From: Taibaiella sp.
Lineage (GTDB): Bacteria; Bacteroidota; Bacteroidia; Chitinophagales; Chitinophagaceae
Reading direction: 5' to 3'
Assembly (NCBI GenBank): GCA_019638495.1
Contig: JAHBTQ010000001.1
Coordinates: 744,001 to 808,000 of the forward strand
Length of the DNA: 64,000 nt
Both the position numbers and the translations under genes were made by a program. The notes under the pieces are model-generated. The model was not told the DNA's origin, made no database searches, and saw nothing but the letters and a program-made list of their open reading frames with translations. Positions 17,062 through 24,112 of this stretch are shown here, piece by piece. How positions within the stretch are numbered: the first letter of the stretch is position 1; every line of letters begins with the position of its first letter.

Positions 17062-17577
17062 TTATTTCTGGTCCGGCTCAAAATCGAGCACGGCCGAGTT
17101 CATACAGAATCGTTTGTGCGTGGGCGGCGGGCCATCGTCGAATATGTGACCCAGGTGCGATTCACAGCGTCCGCACTGCACCTCTACCCGGTCCATCCCA
17201 TAGGAATCGTCCTGTAGATAGATAACACTATTCGGCCGTATGGTTTCAAAGAAGCTGGGCCATCCGCAAGAGCTGGCAAACTTCGCTGTGGAGCGGAACA
17301 AAGGATTACCACAAACGGCACAGTAATACATACCCTTTACATCGGTTTTCCAGTACTTGCCGGAGAAGGCATATTCAGTACCCTTTTCCCGGGCAATGTG
17401 ATAGACACTTGCAGGCAGTATCTTCTTCCATTCGTTGTCTGAGACATGCAGTTTTGTAGTGTCGGTTCTGGAATAATATGGATTGGTCGTGCTCATCTTC
17501 TTCGTGTTTTGAGCGTTGCTGCACTGTGCAAAAAAAAGCAGGCAGAGAACGGATGTAATGATATTGAAAGTACGCAT
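17062..17577 (-). CDS. msrB: Exported peptide-methionine (R)-S-oxide reductase
   Basis: The 171-residue enzyme reduces methionine-R-sulfoxide in damaged proteins. The catalytic Cys158 lies in KRFCMNSAVLDF, the structural zinc is held by Cys86-Cys89 (CAVC) and Cys135-Cys138 (CGRC), and Cys104 in SSCGWPSF is a possible resolving Cys. The N-terminus is a signal peptide (MRTFNIITSVLCLLFF...SNAQ), so this copy acts in the periplasm rather than the cytosol; Cys19 follows Gln and does not form a good lipobox. It converges on hpt with 7 bases between the stops. Confidence 0.93.
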   Translation of the reverse strand: MRTFNIITSVLCLLFFAQCSNAQNTKKMSTTNPYYSRTDTTKLHVSDNEWKKILPASVYHIAREKGTEYAFSGKYWKTDVKGMYYCAVCGNPLFRSTAKFASSCGWPSFFETIRPNSVIYLQDDSYGMDRVEVQCGRCESHLGHIFDDGPPPTHKRFCMNSAVLDFEPDQK

Positions 17578-17668
17578 AAAAGACGGTTATGTAAAGATAA
17601 ACGATTGCAATGTCTGTTTGGTTTTGTTAAAGGCTCGCCAAAAGCAGAATTGCCATAGATTTACAGGT

Positions 17669-18976
17669 ATGACAAACGTTCCCGTTTCTGTTTTTTGGTT
17701 TCGCCGCGATTTGCGTCTCAATGATAATGCGGGTTTGTATCGTGCGCTGAAGTCCGGCAATCCGGTGCTACCCATTTTCATCTTCGATACCAATATATTG
17801 GATGGTCTTACCGAGAAGAGAGACAAGCGTGTCCAGTTTATACATGATGCGCTCATGTCCATGCAGCAGAAACTTGTGGACCTTGGCTGCAGCCTGCATA
17901 TATATCATAGCACACCGGCAGAGGTGTTTCAACAGATAACGCAAGCGTATACGGTAGCGGCAGTATTTACCAATCACGATTACGAACCCTATGCAGAACA
18001 ACGCGACAAAGAAATACGAATCCTACTGGGTGAGAAGGGAATATCCTTTCATACCTATAAAGACCAGGTGATCTTTGAAAAGGACGAAGTGATGAAGGAC
18101 AACGGAGAACCCTACACCGTTTACACACCATATAGCAGAAAATGGAAGGAGCGGTTAAATGACTTCTATCTCTCCTCATACCCGGTAGAAAAGTATGTTC
18201 ACAACTTAGTGAAAGGCGACTCGCAGCCAATCCCATCACTTAATGAACTTGGCTTTCAGGAGGCAAAACATGGGGTTGTGGCGCCCATACTTGATAGGGG
18301 TATTGCTCGCACGTATGACCAGACGCGCGACATACCTGCAATTCACGGTACTACCCATATGGGTATTCACTTGCGCTTTGGCACTGTGAGTATCAGGGAG
18401 CTTGCCCGCGAAGTAATGCCACTTAATGGTACGCTGCTCAACGAGCTCATATGGCGCGAGTTTTTCATGATGATACTGTGGCATTTTCCGTACGTGGTGA
18501 ATGGCGCATTCAAGAAGGATTACAATAACATTAAGTGGAGAAACAACGAGAAGGAATTTGAGGCCTGGTGCGCCGGGCAAACGGGCTACCCAATAGTTGA
18601 CGCCGGCATGCGGGAGCTGAATGAAACGGGTTTTATGCACAATCGTGTGCGGATGATCGTTGCCAGTTTCCTAACCAAAGATTTACTGATAGACTGGCGG
18701 TGGGGCGAGGCCTACTTTGCAGAGAAGTTGCTTGACTATGACCTGTCTGCTAACAATGGCAACTGGCAGTGGGCCGCAGGTTGCGGGTGCGATGCAGCCC
18801 CCTATTTCCGCGTTTTTAACCCCACACTGCAAACTGAAAAGTTCGACCCAAAACTTGAATACATAAAGAAGTGGGTCCCTGAGTATGACCAACTCACATA
18901 CGCAAAGCCCATAGTAGCACACGACATGGCGCGGGACAGATGCCTGAAAGTGTATAAAGAGGCGCTTGGAAAGTGA
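17669..18976 (+). CDS. phrB: Deoxyribodipyrimidine photolyase (class I, FAD type)
   Basis: The 435-residue flavoprotein uses blue light to split cyclobutane pyrimidine dimers. The N-terminal antenna domain starts VSVFWFRRDLRLNDNAGL. The C-terminal FAD domain carries GIHLRFGTVSIRE, LIWREFFMM, GYPIVDAGMRELNETGFMHNR and the cluster NNGNWQWAAGCGCDAAPYF, ending in FRVFNP. All are typical of the PhrB class. The start is set at the ATG at 17669, because the antenna domain begins there; a TTG frame extending to 17516 would overlap msrB and add unrelated residues. Its stop codon directly abuts the stop of the convergent nitrilase-family gene. Confidence 0.94.
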   Translation: MTNVPVSVFWFRRDLRLNDNAGLYRALKSGNPVLPIFIFDTNILDGLTEKRDKRVQFIHDALMSMQQKLVDLGCSLHIYHSTPAEVFQQITQAYTVAAVFTNHDYEPYAEQRDKEIRILLGEKGISFHTYKDQVIFEKDEVMKDNGEPYTVYTPYSRKWKERLNDFYLSSYPVEKYVHNLVKGDSQPIPSLNELGFQEAKHGVVAPILDRGIARTYDQTRDIPAIHGTTHMGIHLRFGTVSIRELAREVMPLNGTLLNELIWREFFMMILWHFPYVVNGAFKKDYNNIKWRNNEKEFEAWCAGQTGYPIVDAGMRELNETGFMHNRVRMIVASFLTKDLLIDWRWGEAYFAEKLLDYDLSANNGNWQWAAGCGCDAAPYFRVFNPTLQTEKFDPKLEYIKKWVPEYDQLTYAKPIVAHDMARDRCLKVYKEALGK

Positions 18977-19756
18977 TTACAGCAGCATAAACTTATCCGC
19001 GTCCTTCAAAAACGGCAGCTTTGTTCGTGTTTCATCCACCCTAGTTTTTTCTAGTGTCACGGTATGCACTGCTACTTCATTCTGGCTATGCCATATAATT
19101 TCGCCCAGTGGGCCTATCACACTGCTGTCGCCTGAGTAGTTGTTGCCTTTGGGGTCTGCGCCTACCCGGTTCACACCCACCACATAGCTCTGGTTTTCTA
19201 TTGCCCTTGCCTGTAGCAGTGTGCGCCACGCAAGGCTTCGTGCCTCCGGCCAATTGGCCACATAGAGCAGTACATCGTACTCCGCCTCCCTGTTCCGCGC
19301 CCATACCGGGAAGCGCAGGTCATAGCACACCATCAGGTTTATACGCCAGCCATTCACCTGGGTTATGACGCGTGTTTCGCCCGGGGAGTAGTGTTTGTCT
19401 TCAGACGCATGTCCAAATAAGTGTCGCTTGTCGTAGTGGATAACCTGCCCATCCGGCTGCACCCACAGCAAGCGATTGTAATATTTGTCGTCCTCACCTA
19501 TCATCAGGCTGCCGGCAAGGATACAGCGGTGCTTCTGCGCCATCTCTTTCATCCAGTTTACAGACGGGCCGTCCATGGATTCTGCAAGGCGCTCCGGGCT
19601 CATGCTGAATCCAGTGCTGAACATTTCCGGAAGTACCACCAGGTGGCGGGGGCCTTTAATGGTATCCATCAGAGAGCTGTAATGCTCCAGGTTAGCACCC
19701 TTATTTTCCCATACTATATCGGGTTGAATCAGCGTTATGTGGAGTTGGGGAGTCAT
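18977..19756 (-). CDS. Nitrilase-family amidase, YafV/omega-amidase-like
   Basis: The 259-residue enzyme has the carbon-nitrogen hydrolase triad: Glu44 in LPEMFSTGF, Lys in YDKRHLF and Cys in VCYDLRFPVWAR. The segment order and length match YafV-type omega-amidases, which remove ammonia from alpha-ketoglutaramate or alpha-ketosuccinamate in the methionine and glutamine salvage routes. Substrate is inferred from family resemblance only. It stands as a single gene on the minus strand, its stop codon immediately adjoining the photolyase stop. Confidence 0.9.
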   Translation of the reverse strand: MTPQLHITLIQPDIVWENKGANLEHYSSLMDTIKGPRHLVVLPEMFSTGFSMSPERLAESMDGPSVNWMKEMAQKHRCILAGSLMIGEDDKYYNRLLWVQPDGQVIHYDKRHLFGHASEDKHYSPGETRVITQVNGWRINLMVCYDLRFPVWARNREAEYDVLLYVANWPEARSLAWRTLLQARAIENQSYVVGVNRVGADPKGNNYSGDSSVIGPLGEIIWHSQNEVAVHTVTLEKTRVDETRTKLPFLKDADKFMLL

Positions 19757-19788
19757 AGGCAGAAGGTAACTTAACGATTTGCTTCACA

Positions 19789-19816
19789 TTGCAATAAGTG
19801 TCTTTTCTTACATTTG
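19789..19816 (+). promoter_or_regulatory. Promoter (TTG-N17-TAnnTTTG)
   Basis: TTG at 19789-19791 and TACATTTG at 19809-19816 are 17 bases apart, a good match to the Bacteroidota consensus. The ATG at 19822 is only 5 bases further, so the mRNA may lack a leader. Confidence 0.55.
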
Positions 19817-19821
19817 TAACA

Positions 19822-20541
19822 ATGCTCAAAACAAAAATAGTCATTCTCTTAGTATTGCTGCTGCCTGTGCTGGCTCATGGCATCGACAAGAAAAAGAAGA
19901 AGATTATAGGGCCGGGCAGATGGCGGGAAATAGAGCGCAGATCTCCGGATAGTGTGGTCCATTCATTTATGGATACCCTCTTCATCCGTTTTCTACCCAA
20001 AGACTCATTCCAGTTCAGGCACAGGAATGGCTTTGTGTACGAAGGTGTGTATACCGTAAGTGAAGACAGTATTGTAGACCTCGGCTCCGTGAAGTACAAG
20101 ATACTGCTGAAGCGGCCTGATACATTACTGCTTACCAACCAAAAAGGGTATTTCCTGATGGGGGTCGATAATTCTGATACAGCTGAAGTGATCGTACTTC
20201 AGAAACAGGATACTGCCCGGCCTGTCACTGATATTGATATGATGATAGGCCGCTGGACGGTCTATCGCCGAAAGGCCGATGGGTTTGGCGCACTGGACCC
20301 GTCAGATAACATCAGGTCTGTTTACGTTACCGGACCATCAACCGATGGTAAACAAGGATTTGTATATAGCGGAAGTGATGCAGATAATGCGCCTTCCTGG
20401 TATATAAAAGAATTGGGGGGTGGCCAGTCGCTTGTGTGCGACGGCAAGCGCCCCAGAACTTTTAAAGTGTTACGTTGCCAGGATGGTGAGATGATATTAG
20501 AGGAGGAGGGCATGAAGTACTTTTTGAAGCAACCTAAATAG
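19822..20541 (+). CDS. Exported protein of unknown function
   Basis: From the ATG at 19822 the product is 239 residues, with a signal peptide (MLKTKIVILLVLLLPVLAHG) followed by a basic patch (DKKKKK). The mature part appears to hold two similar halves, each of the kind 'threshold expression' seen in lipocalin-like proteins: FRHRNGFVYEGVYTV... and GFVYSGSDADNAPSWYI..., both ending in short hydrophobic strands. I do not recognise a family. The promoter lies 5 bases upstream, which excludes the earlier in-frame start at 19798. ComF is encoded 8 bases downstream. Confidence 0.65.
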   Translation: MLKTKIVILLVLLLPVLAHGIDKKKKKIIGPGRWREIERRSPDSVVHSFMDTLFIRFLPKDSFQFRHRNGFVYEGVYTVSEDSIVDLGSVKYKILLKRPDTLLLTNQKGYFLMGVDNSDTAEVIVLQKQDTARPVTDIDMMIGRWTVYRRKADGFGALDPSDNIRSVYVTGPSTDGKQGFVYSGSDADNAPSWYIKELGGGQSLVCDGKRPRTFKVLRCQDGEMILEEEGMKYFLKQPK

Positions 20542-20549
20542 TTCGTTTT

Positions 20550-21266
20550 GTGGGACTAATACCTGGTGTAACTTTTACCGAGCTTAGAAAAGGGATTACA
20601 CATCTCTTTTACCCCGATTTGTGTGAGGGGTGCAACAGGCCATTGGTTGCCCACGAAGAGGTGCTCTGCATAGCGTGCGAGACCCTTGTTCCCGAAACAA
20701 ACTATGACTCCATAGCTGACAATGATACGGTAGTAAGATTTGCCGGTCGCGTCCCCTTTCAGCATGCTACCTCATTTGCCTATTTCACCGAAGATGGACT
20801 GCTGCAGCACATGCTACACGGGCTGAAGTATAGAGGCCGCAAGGAAATTGGTGAGTATTTCGGGCGCAGGTTTGCCAGGAGACTACTCGCAACAGACTGG
20901 ATATCAACGGTTGATGCCATAATTCCGGTTCCGTTGCACCTTACCCGCATGCAGAGGCGCGGCTATAATCAGAGCGAGGTCATTGCAGGGGCAATGAGCG
21001 AGACCCTCCATATACCATCGTTACCCAGCGTGCTGGCTCGTGTGCGCAATACCGAAAGCCAGGTAAACAAGACGCGGCATGAGCGAACCGAAAATATGCG
21101 CTCGGCATTTGCGGTGACAGATAACAATGCTATAGCCGGAAAACACATATTGATTTTAGACGACGTGTTGACGACCGGTGCCACAATTGAGGCTTGTGCG
21201 GCTGCCCTCTTAGCTGTAGAAGGGGTGAAAATAAGCATCGCTACCATTGGTATTGCCGTTTCCTAA
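20550..21266 (+). CDS. ComF family phosphoribosyltransferase-like protein
   Basis: The 238-residue protein has the ComF architecture: a zinc ribbon with Cys25, Cys28, Cys40 and Cys43 (YPDLCEGC and LCIAC), then a type I phosphoribosyltransferase domain with IPVPLHLTRMQRRGYNQSE and the PRPP loop ILILDDVLTTGATIEAC around residue 200. ComF is needed for uptake of transforming DNA in competent bacteria and is widespread in non-competent ones too; its reaction is unsettled. The start is GTG at 20550, 8 bases after the preceding gene, with which it may be co-transcribed. Confidence 0.9.
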   Translation: MGLIPGVTFTELRKGITHLFYPDLCEGCNRPLVAHEEVLCIACETLVPETNYDSIADNDTVVRFAGRVPFQHATSFAYFTEDGLLQHMLHGLKYRGRKEIGEYFGRRFARRLLATDWISTVDAIIPVPLHLTRMQRRGYNQSEVIAGAMSETLHIPSLPSVLARVRNTESQVNKTRHERTENMRSAFAVTDNNAIAGKHILILDDVLTTGATIEACAAALLAVEGVKISIATIGIAVS

Positions 21267-21278
21267 CGCTTATATTTG
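21253..21278 (+). promoter_or_regulatory. Promoter candidate (TTG-N15-TAnnTTTG)
   Basis: TTG at 21253-21255 and TATATTTG at 21271-21278. The ATG of the FadL-like gene is at 21386, giving a leader of about 100 bases, much longer than elsewhere in the window. Confidence 0.45.
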
Positions 21279-21385
21279 CACAGGTTTTTTGTGAAAAGGG
21301 TTTGTTTTTCAGGTATTTCATTATACCTTAATACCCGATTATATAAAACCGGTAACGGTAGCATTGATTATTTAACCAGCTAATT

Positions 21386-22630
21386 ATGAAGAAACACGTA
21401 ATTACGGCATCACTTGTATTGTCTGCAATGGCATCTTTTGGTGGCGGTTACCAGCTTAACCTTCAGGGGTTGAGGCAGATGGCAATGGGCGGCACGGGTG
21501 CAGCCTGGCCATGGGATGCTTCAACAATATTTTACAATCCAGGTGGACTATCGCGTCTGCACGGAGTGCAGGCATATGGCAGCATGGCAGTTGTTGTGCC
21601 CAGCACATCTTATGGCAATCGTGGAACTTCCGGGATCAACTCTGCAAGCGAAAACACGGTTAGTCAGAGCTTCACTCCGTTCAACCTTTATATTGGCGGC
21701 CCTGTTCACGAAGACGCTCGTGTGGCTGTTGGTCTTGGTGTGTACACGCCTTTCGGCTCTGGTGTAAAGTGGAATGACAACTGGCTGGGACGCTACATCG
21801 TTCAGTCGGTAGATCTGAAAACGGTATTCTTCCAACCTACTTTGAGCTTCAGGCTTACTGAAGGATTGTCAATAGGTGCCGGCCTCGTTGTGGGCGCCGG
21901 TAGTGTAGACTACACGCGCGCATTGCCTGTTCATGGTACGCAGGGTCCCGGCCTTGACGATGGCCAGGCAATATTGCATGGCAGCGCCAGTGGCATTGGT
22001 TTCAATGTAGGTATCAGCCGCAAATTCTCTGAGAACTTCTACCTTGGCCTCACTTATCGCTCACAGGTTAATATGGACGTAAGCGGTGGATCTGCCAAGT
22101 TCAAAGTGCCTGTAGCTCTTCGCGATTCATTCCCGAATACTTCATTCGATGCAAGGCTGCCAATGCCACAAGTACTTACACTTGGTCTTGGCTGGCGCAT
22201 CAATGACCTCACGCTGCAGCTTGACTGTAACTACACCGGTTGGAGTGCTTATGATTCTCTGCGTTTCGACTTCAAGCAAACTACATCTTCTCTCACCAAC
22301 GTTCGCGCTCCACGCAGGTATCGCAACACGTTTACGCCTCGTTTCGGTATGTCTTACAAGGTGAGCCGTGTGGTAGCACTCATGGGTGGTATCGCATATG
22401 ACCCTACCCCGGTGACGAATGATAATGTTTCTCCTGACCTTCCGGACGCAGACCGTATCAACCTTTCTTGTGGCGTCACAGTTAAGCCTCTTCCGGGCCT
22501 TACGCTGATGGCAGCATTTGAAGGTGCAAACGGGGTAAAGCGTGATGGCAATTATGCTTACGGTGGATTCAGTGGTGTGTATAAAACCAACGCAGCCGTG
22601 CCTGCATTCGGTGTTTATTATATATTCTAA
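21386..22630 (+). CDS. OmpP1/FadL family outer-membrane transport protein
   Basis: The 414-residue protein has a signal peptide and the FadL signature at the mature N-terminus (GYQLNLQGLRQMAMGGTGAAWPWDASTIFYNPGGL), the plug that fills a 14-strand barrel. It ends in an aromatic barrel C-terminus (GVYYIF). FadL proteins let long-chain fatty acids and other hydrophobic compounds cross the outer membrane. The next gene, 24 bases downstream, encodes an SGNH-type lipoprotein esterase, so the two may form a lipid or ester use unit. It has a leader of about 100 bases. Confidence 0.9.
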   Translation: MKKHVITASLVLSAMASFGGGYQLNLQGLRQMAMGGTGAAWPWDASTIFYNPGGLSRLHGVQAYGSMAVVVPSTSYGNRGTSGINSASENTVSQSFTPFNLYIGGPVHEDARVAVGLGVYTPFGSGVKWNDNWLGRYIVQSVDLKTVFFQPTLSFRLTEGLSIGAGLVVGAGSVDYTRALPVHGTQGPGLDDGQAILHGSASGIGFNVGISRKFSENFYLGLTYRSQVNMDVSGGSAKFKVPVALRDSFPNTSFDARLPMPQVLTLGLGWRINDLTLQLDCNYTGWSAYDSLRFDFKQTTSSLTNVRAPRRYRNTFTPRFGMSYKVSRVVALMGGIAYDPTPVTNDNVSPDLPDADRINLSCGVTVKPLPGLTLMAAFEGANGVKRDGNYAYGGFSGVYKTNAAVPAFGVYYIF

Positions 22631-22654
22631 GGTATCAGACAAACAGAACGACAA

Positions 22655-24031
22655 ATGAAAAGGATATATATTTTCGGTGCAGCGGTAGTATTATTTTCTG
22701 CCTGCAAGCCGAACACAAATGTGACAACACCGCCTACTTCGGGCGATGCGGTGTTCACAAACTATATGGCAGTAGGTGGCTCTTTTTCCTCAGGGTTCGG
22801 AGACAACTCGCTTACCGTTTCGGGCCAGCTCAACTCTTTTCCTCAGAGGTTGTTTGAACAATTTTCTGCGGTAAAGGATGGCAATGGCGCTGATGGGCCT
22901 TTTATTCAGCCGTTACTTACCGGCAACAATGGATATCCGAAACCCAAACTGGAACTAAGCACAATTGACTATTGTGATGGTACATCAAGAATGGGGCCTG
23001 TGACCATAAAACAGCCGCTTGATTCAAACGGCAGCTGGCACTATACCAGCAGTGTAAATAACGACCAGATCAACAACATTTCTGTTCCGGGTATCCGTGT
23101 GTCTGATTACGCTGTTCCGGGTTACGCAGCAGCAAACGTATATGCATCGCGTTTCTATTATGCGCCGGCAAAACGTCCGTTGGATGAATTGTATTCGCGT
23201 GTATATAATCTTCACCCTACCTTCTTCACTTTGTGGATGGGTATAAGTGATGTGTTGGGCTATGCACTGGCTGGCGGACAGGGTGACGGCACCGGTAATG
23301 CAACTCCTGCAGGCCCATTACCAAACCTTTATAACCGTCAGGACATCACTCCCGACCAGGTTTTCTTTGATTATTACGATAGCATCGCAACTGCATTGGC
23401 AAGCACCAGTGCCGGTGGCGCTGTGCTAAATATTCCCGATGTTTCTGCTTTGCCATACTTCAATGTGGTGCCGTCAAACGGCTTGGTGATCACACGCCAG
23501 AGTTTTGCAGACACGCTGATGGAGATATACAAGAATGACAATTTTGATAAAGTTTTCGTTGAGGGCAAAAACCAGTTTATCGTTGAGGCAACAGATGGTT
23601 CAGTACGTCAGTCTGTACCGGGTGAGTTAATTCTCATGACCATTCCTCGCGATTCAATAACATGTGCTGGCTGGGGTAGCATAAAGCCAATTCCTCGCCA
23701 GTATGTGCTTACTACAGACGAGTTGCAGAACATGCGTACTGCAGTAACACGCTATAACGACCACATCAGGCAGCTTTGCCAGCTTCGCGGTCTGGCATAT
23801 GTTGACATAAACTCGTTCTTCAAGACACTCGCTTCCGGCATGGCATACAATGGTATAGAATACTCGACTGAGTATATTTCCGGCGGCGCCTTCTCTCTTG
23901 ATGGAGTGCACATGAATGCTCGTGGCAATGCGTTGGTAGCAAACTTTGTGATCAATACGATCAACAACTACTACCATTCTACAGTGCCATTGACAGACGC
24001 AAACAAATATCCGGGTGTAAAATTCCCATAA
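22655..24031 (+). CDS. SGNH/GDSL-hydrolase-like lipoprotein
   Basis: The 458-residue protein starts with a lipoprotein signal peptide with Cys17 (VVLFSAC). The block I motif reads AVGGSFSSGFGDN where GDSL enzymes have GDS, so the Ser is kept but the Asp is Gly. Block III appears as WMGISD (usual GxND) and block V as DGVHMNARGNAL, with the Asp-x-x-His pair. It is thus probably an outer-membrane esterase or lipase, with a modified block I. It follows the FadL-like gene by 24 bases and ends just before a strong terminator. Confidence 0.82.
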   Translation: MKRIYIFGAAVVLFSACKPNTNVTTPPTSGDAVFTNYMAVGGSFSSGFGDNSLTVSGQLNSFPQRLFEQFSAVKDGNGADGPFIQPLLTGNNGYPKPKLELSTIDYCDGTSRMGPVTIKQPLDSNGSWHYTSSVNNDQINNISVPGIRVSDYAVPGYAAANVYASRFYYAPAKRPLDELYSRVYNLHPTFFTLWMGISDVLGYALAGGQGDGTGNATPAGPLPNLYNRQDITPDQVFFDYYDSIATALASTSAGGAVLNIPDVSALPYFNVVPSNGLVITRQSFADTLMEIYKNDNFDKVFVEGKNQFIVEATDGSVRQSVPGELILMTIPRDSITCAGWGSIKPIPRQYVLTTDELQNMRTAVTRYNDHIRQLCQLRGLAYVDINSFFKTLASGMAYNGIEYSTEYISGGAFSLDGVHMNARGNALVANFVINTINNYYHSTVPLTDANKYPGVKFP

Positions 24032-24049
24032 GTCTGAATAGAATTTAGT

Positions 24050-24083
24050 GAAGCCCCCGCAATAGTGGGGGCTTCCTCTTTTT
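24050..24083 (+). terminator. Intrinsic terminator of the FadL/SGNH operon
   Basis: GAAGCCCCC at 24050-24058 pairs with GGGGGCTTC at 24067-24075 (8-base loop), followed by CTCTTTTT. Confidence 0.9.
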
Positions 24084-24108
24084 GTGCCGGTCTTATCTAT
24101 TATTTTTG
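24082..24108 (+). promoter_or_regulatory. Promoter candidate of recG (TTG-N16-TAnnTTTG)
   Basis: TTG at 24082-24084 overlaps the end of the terminator T-tract, and TATTTTTG follows at 24101-24108. The recG protein start should therefore lie after about 24110. Confidence 0.55.
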
Positions 24109-24112
24109 TAGC

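Noticed and set aside
17516-17668. N-terminal extension of the photolyase from a TTG
   Set aside because: It overlaps msrB and the added residues do not match the family; the antenna domain begins at the ATG at 17669.
18746-18800. Photolyase flavin-region motif AGCGCDAAP instead of the ASTGTDAAP of E. coli
   Set aside because: From family knowledge, GxGCDAAP-type variants are common outside the enterobacteria, so this is not a loss of function.
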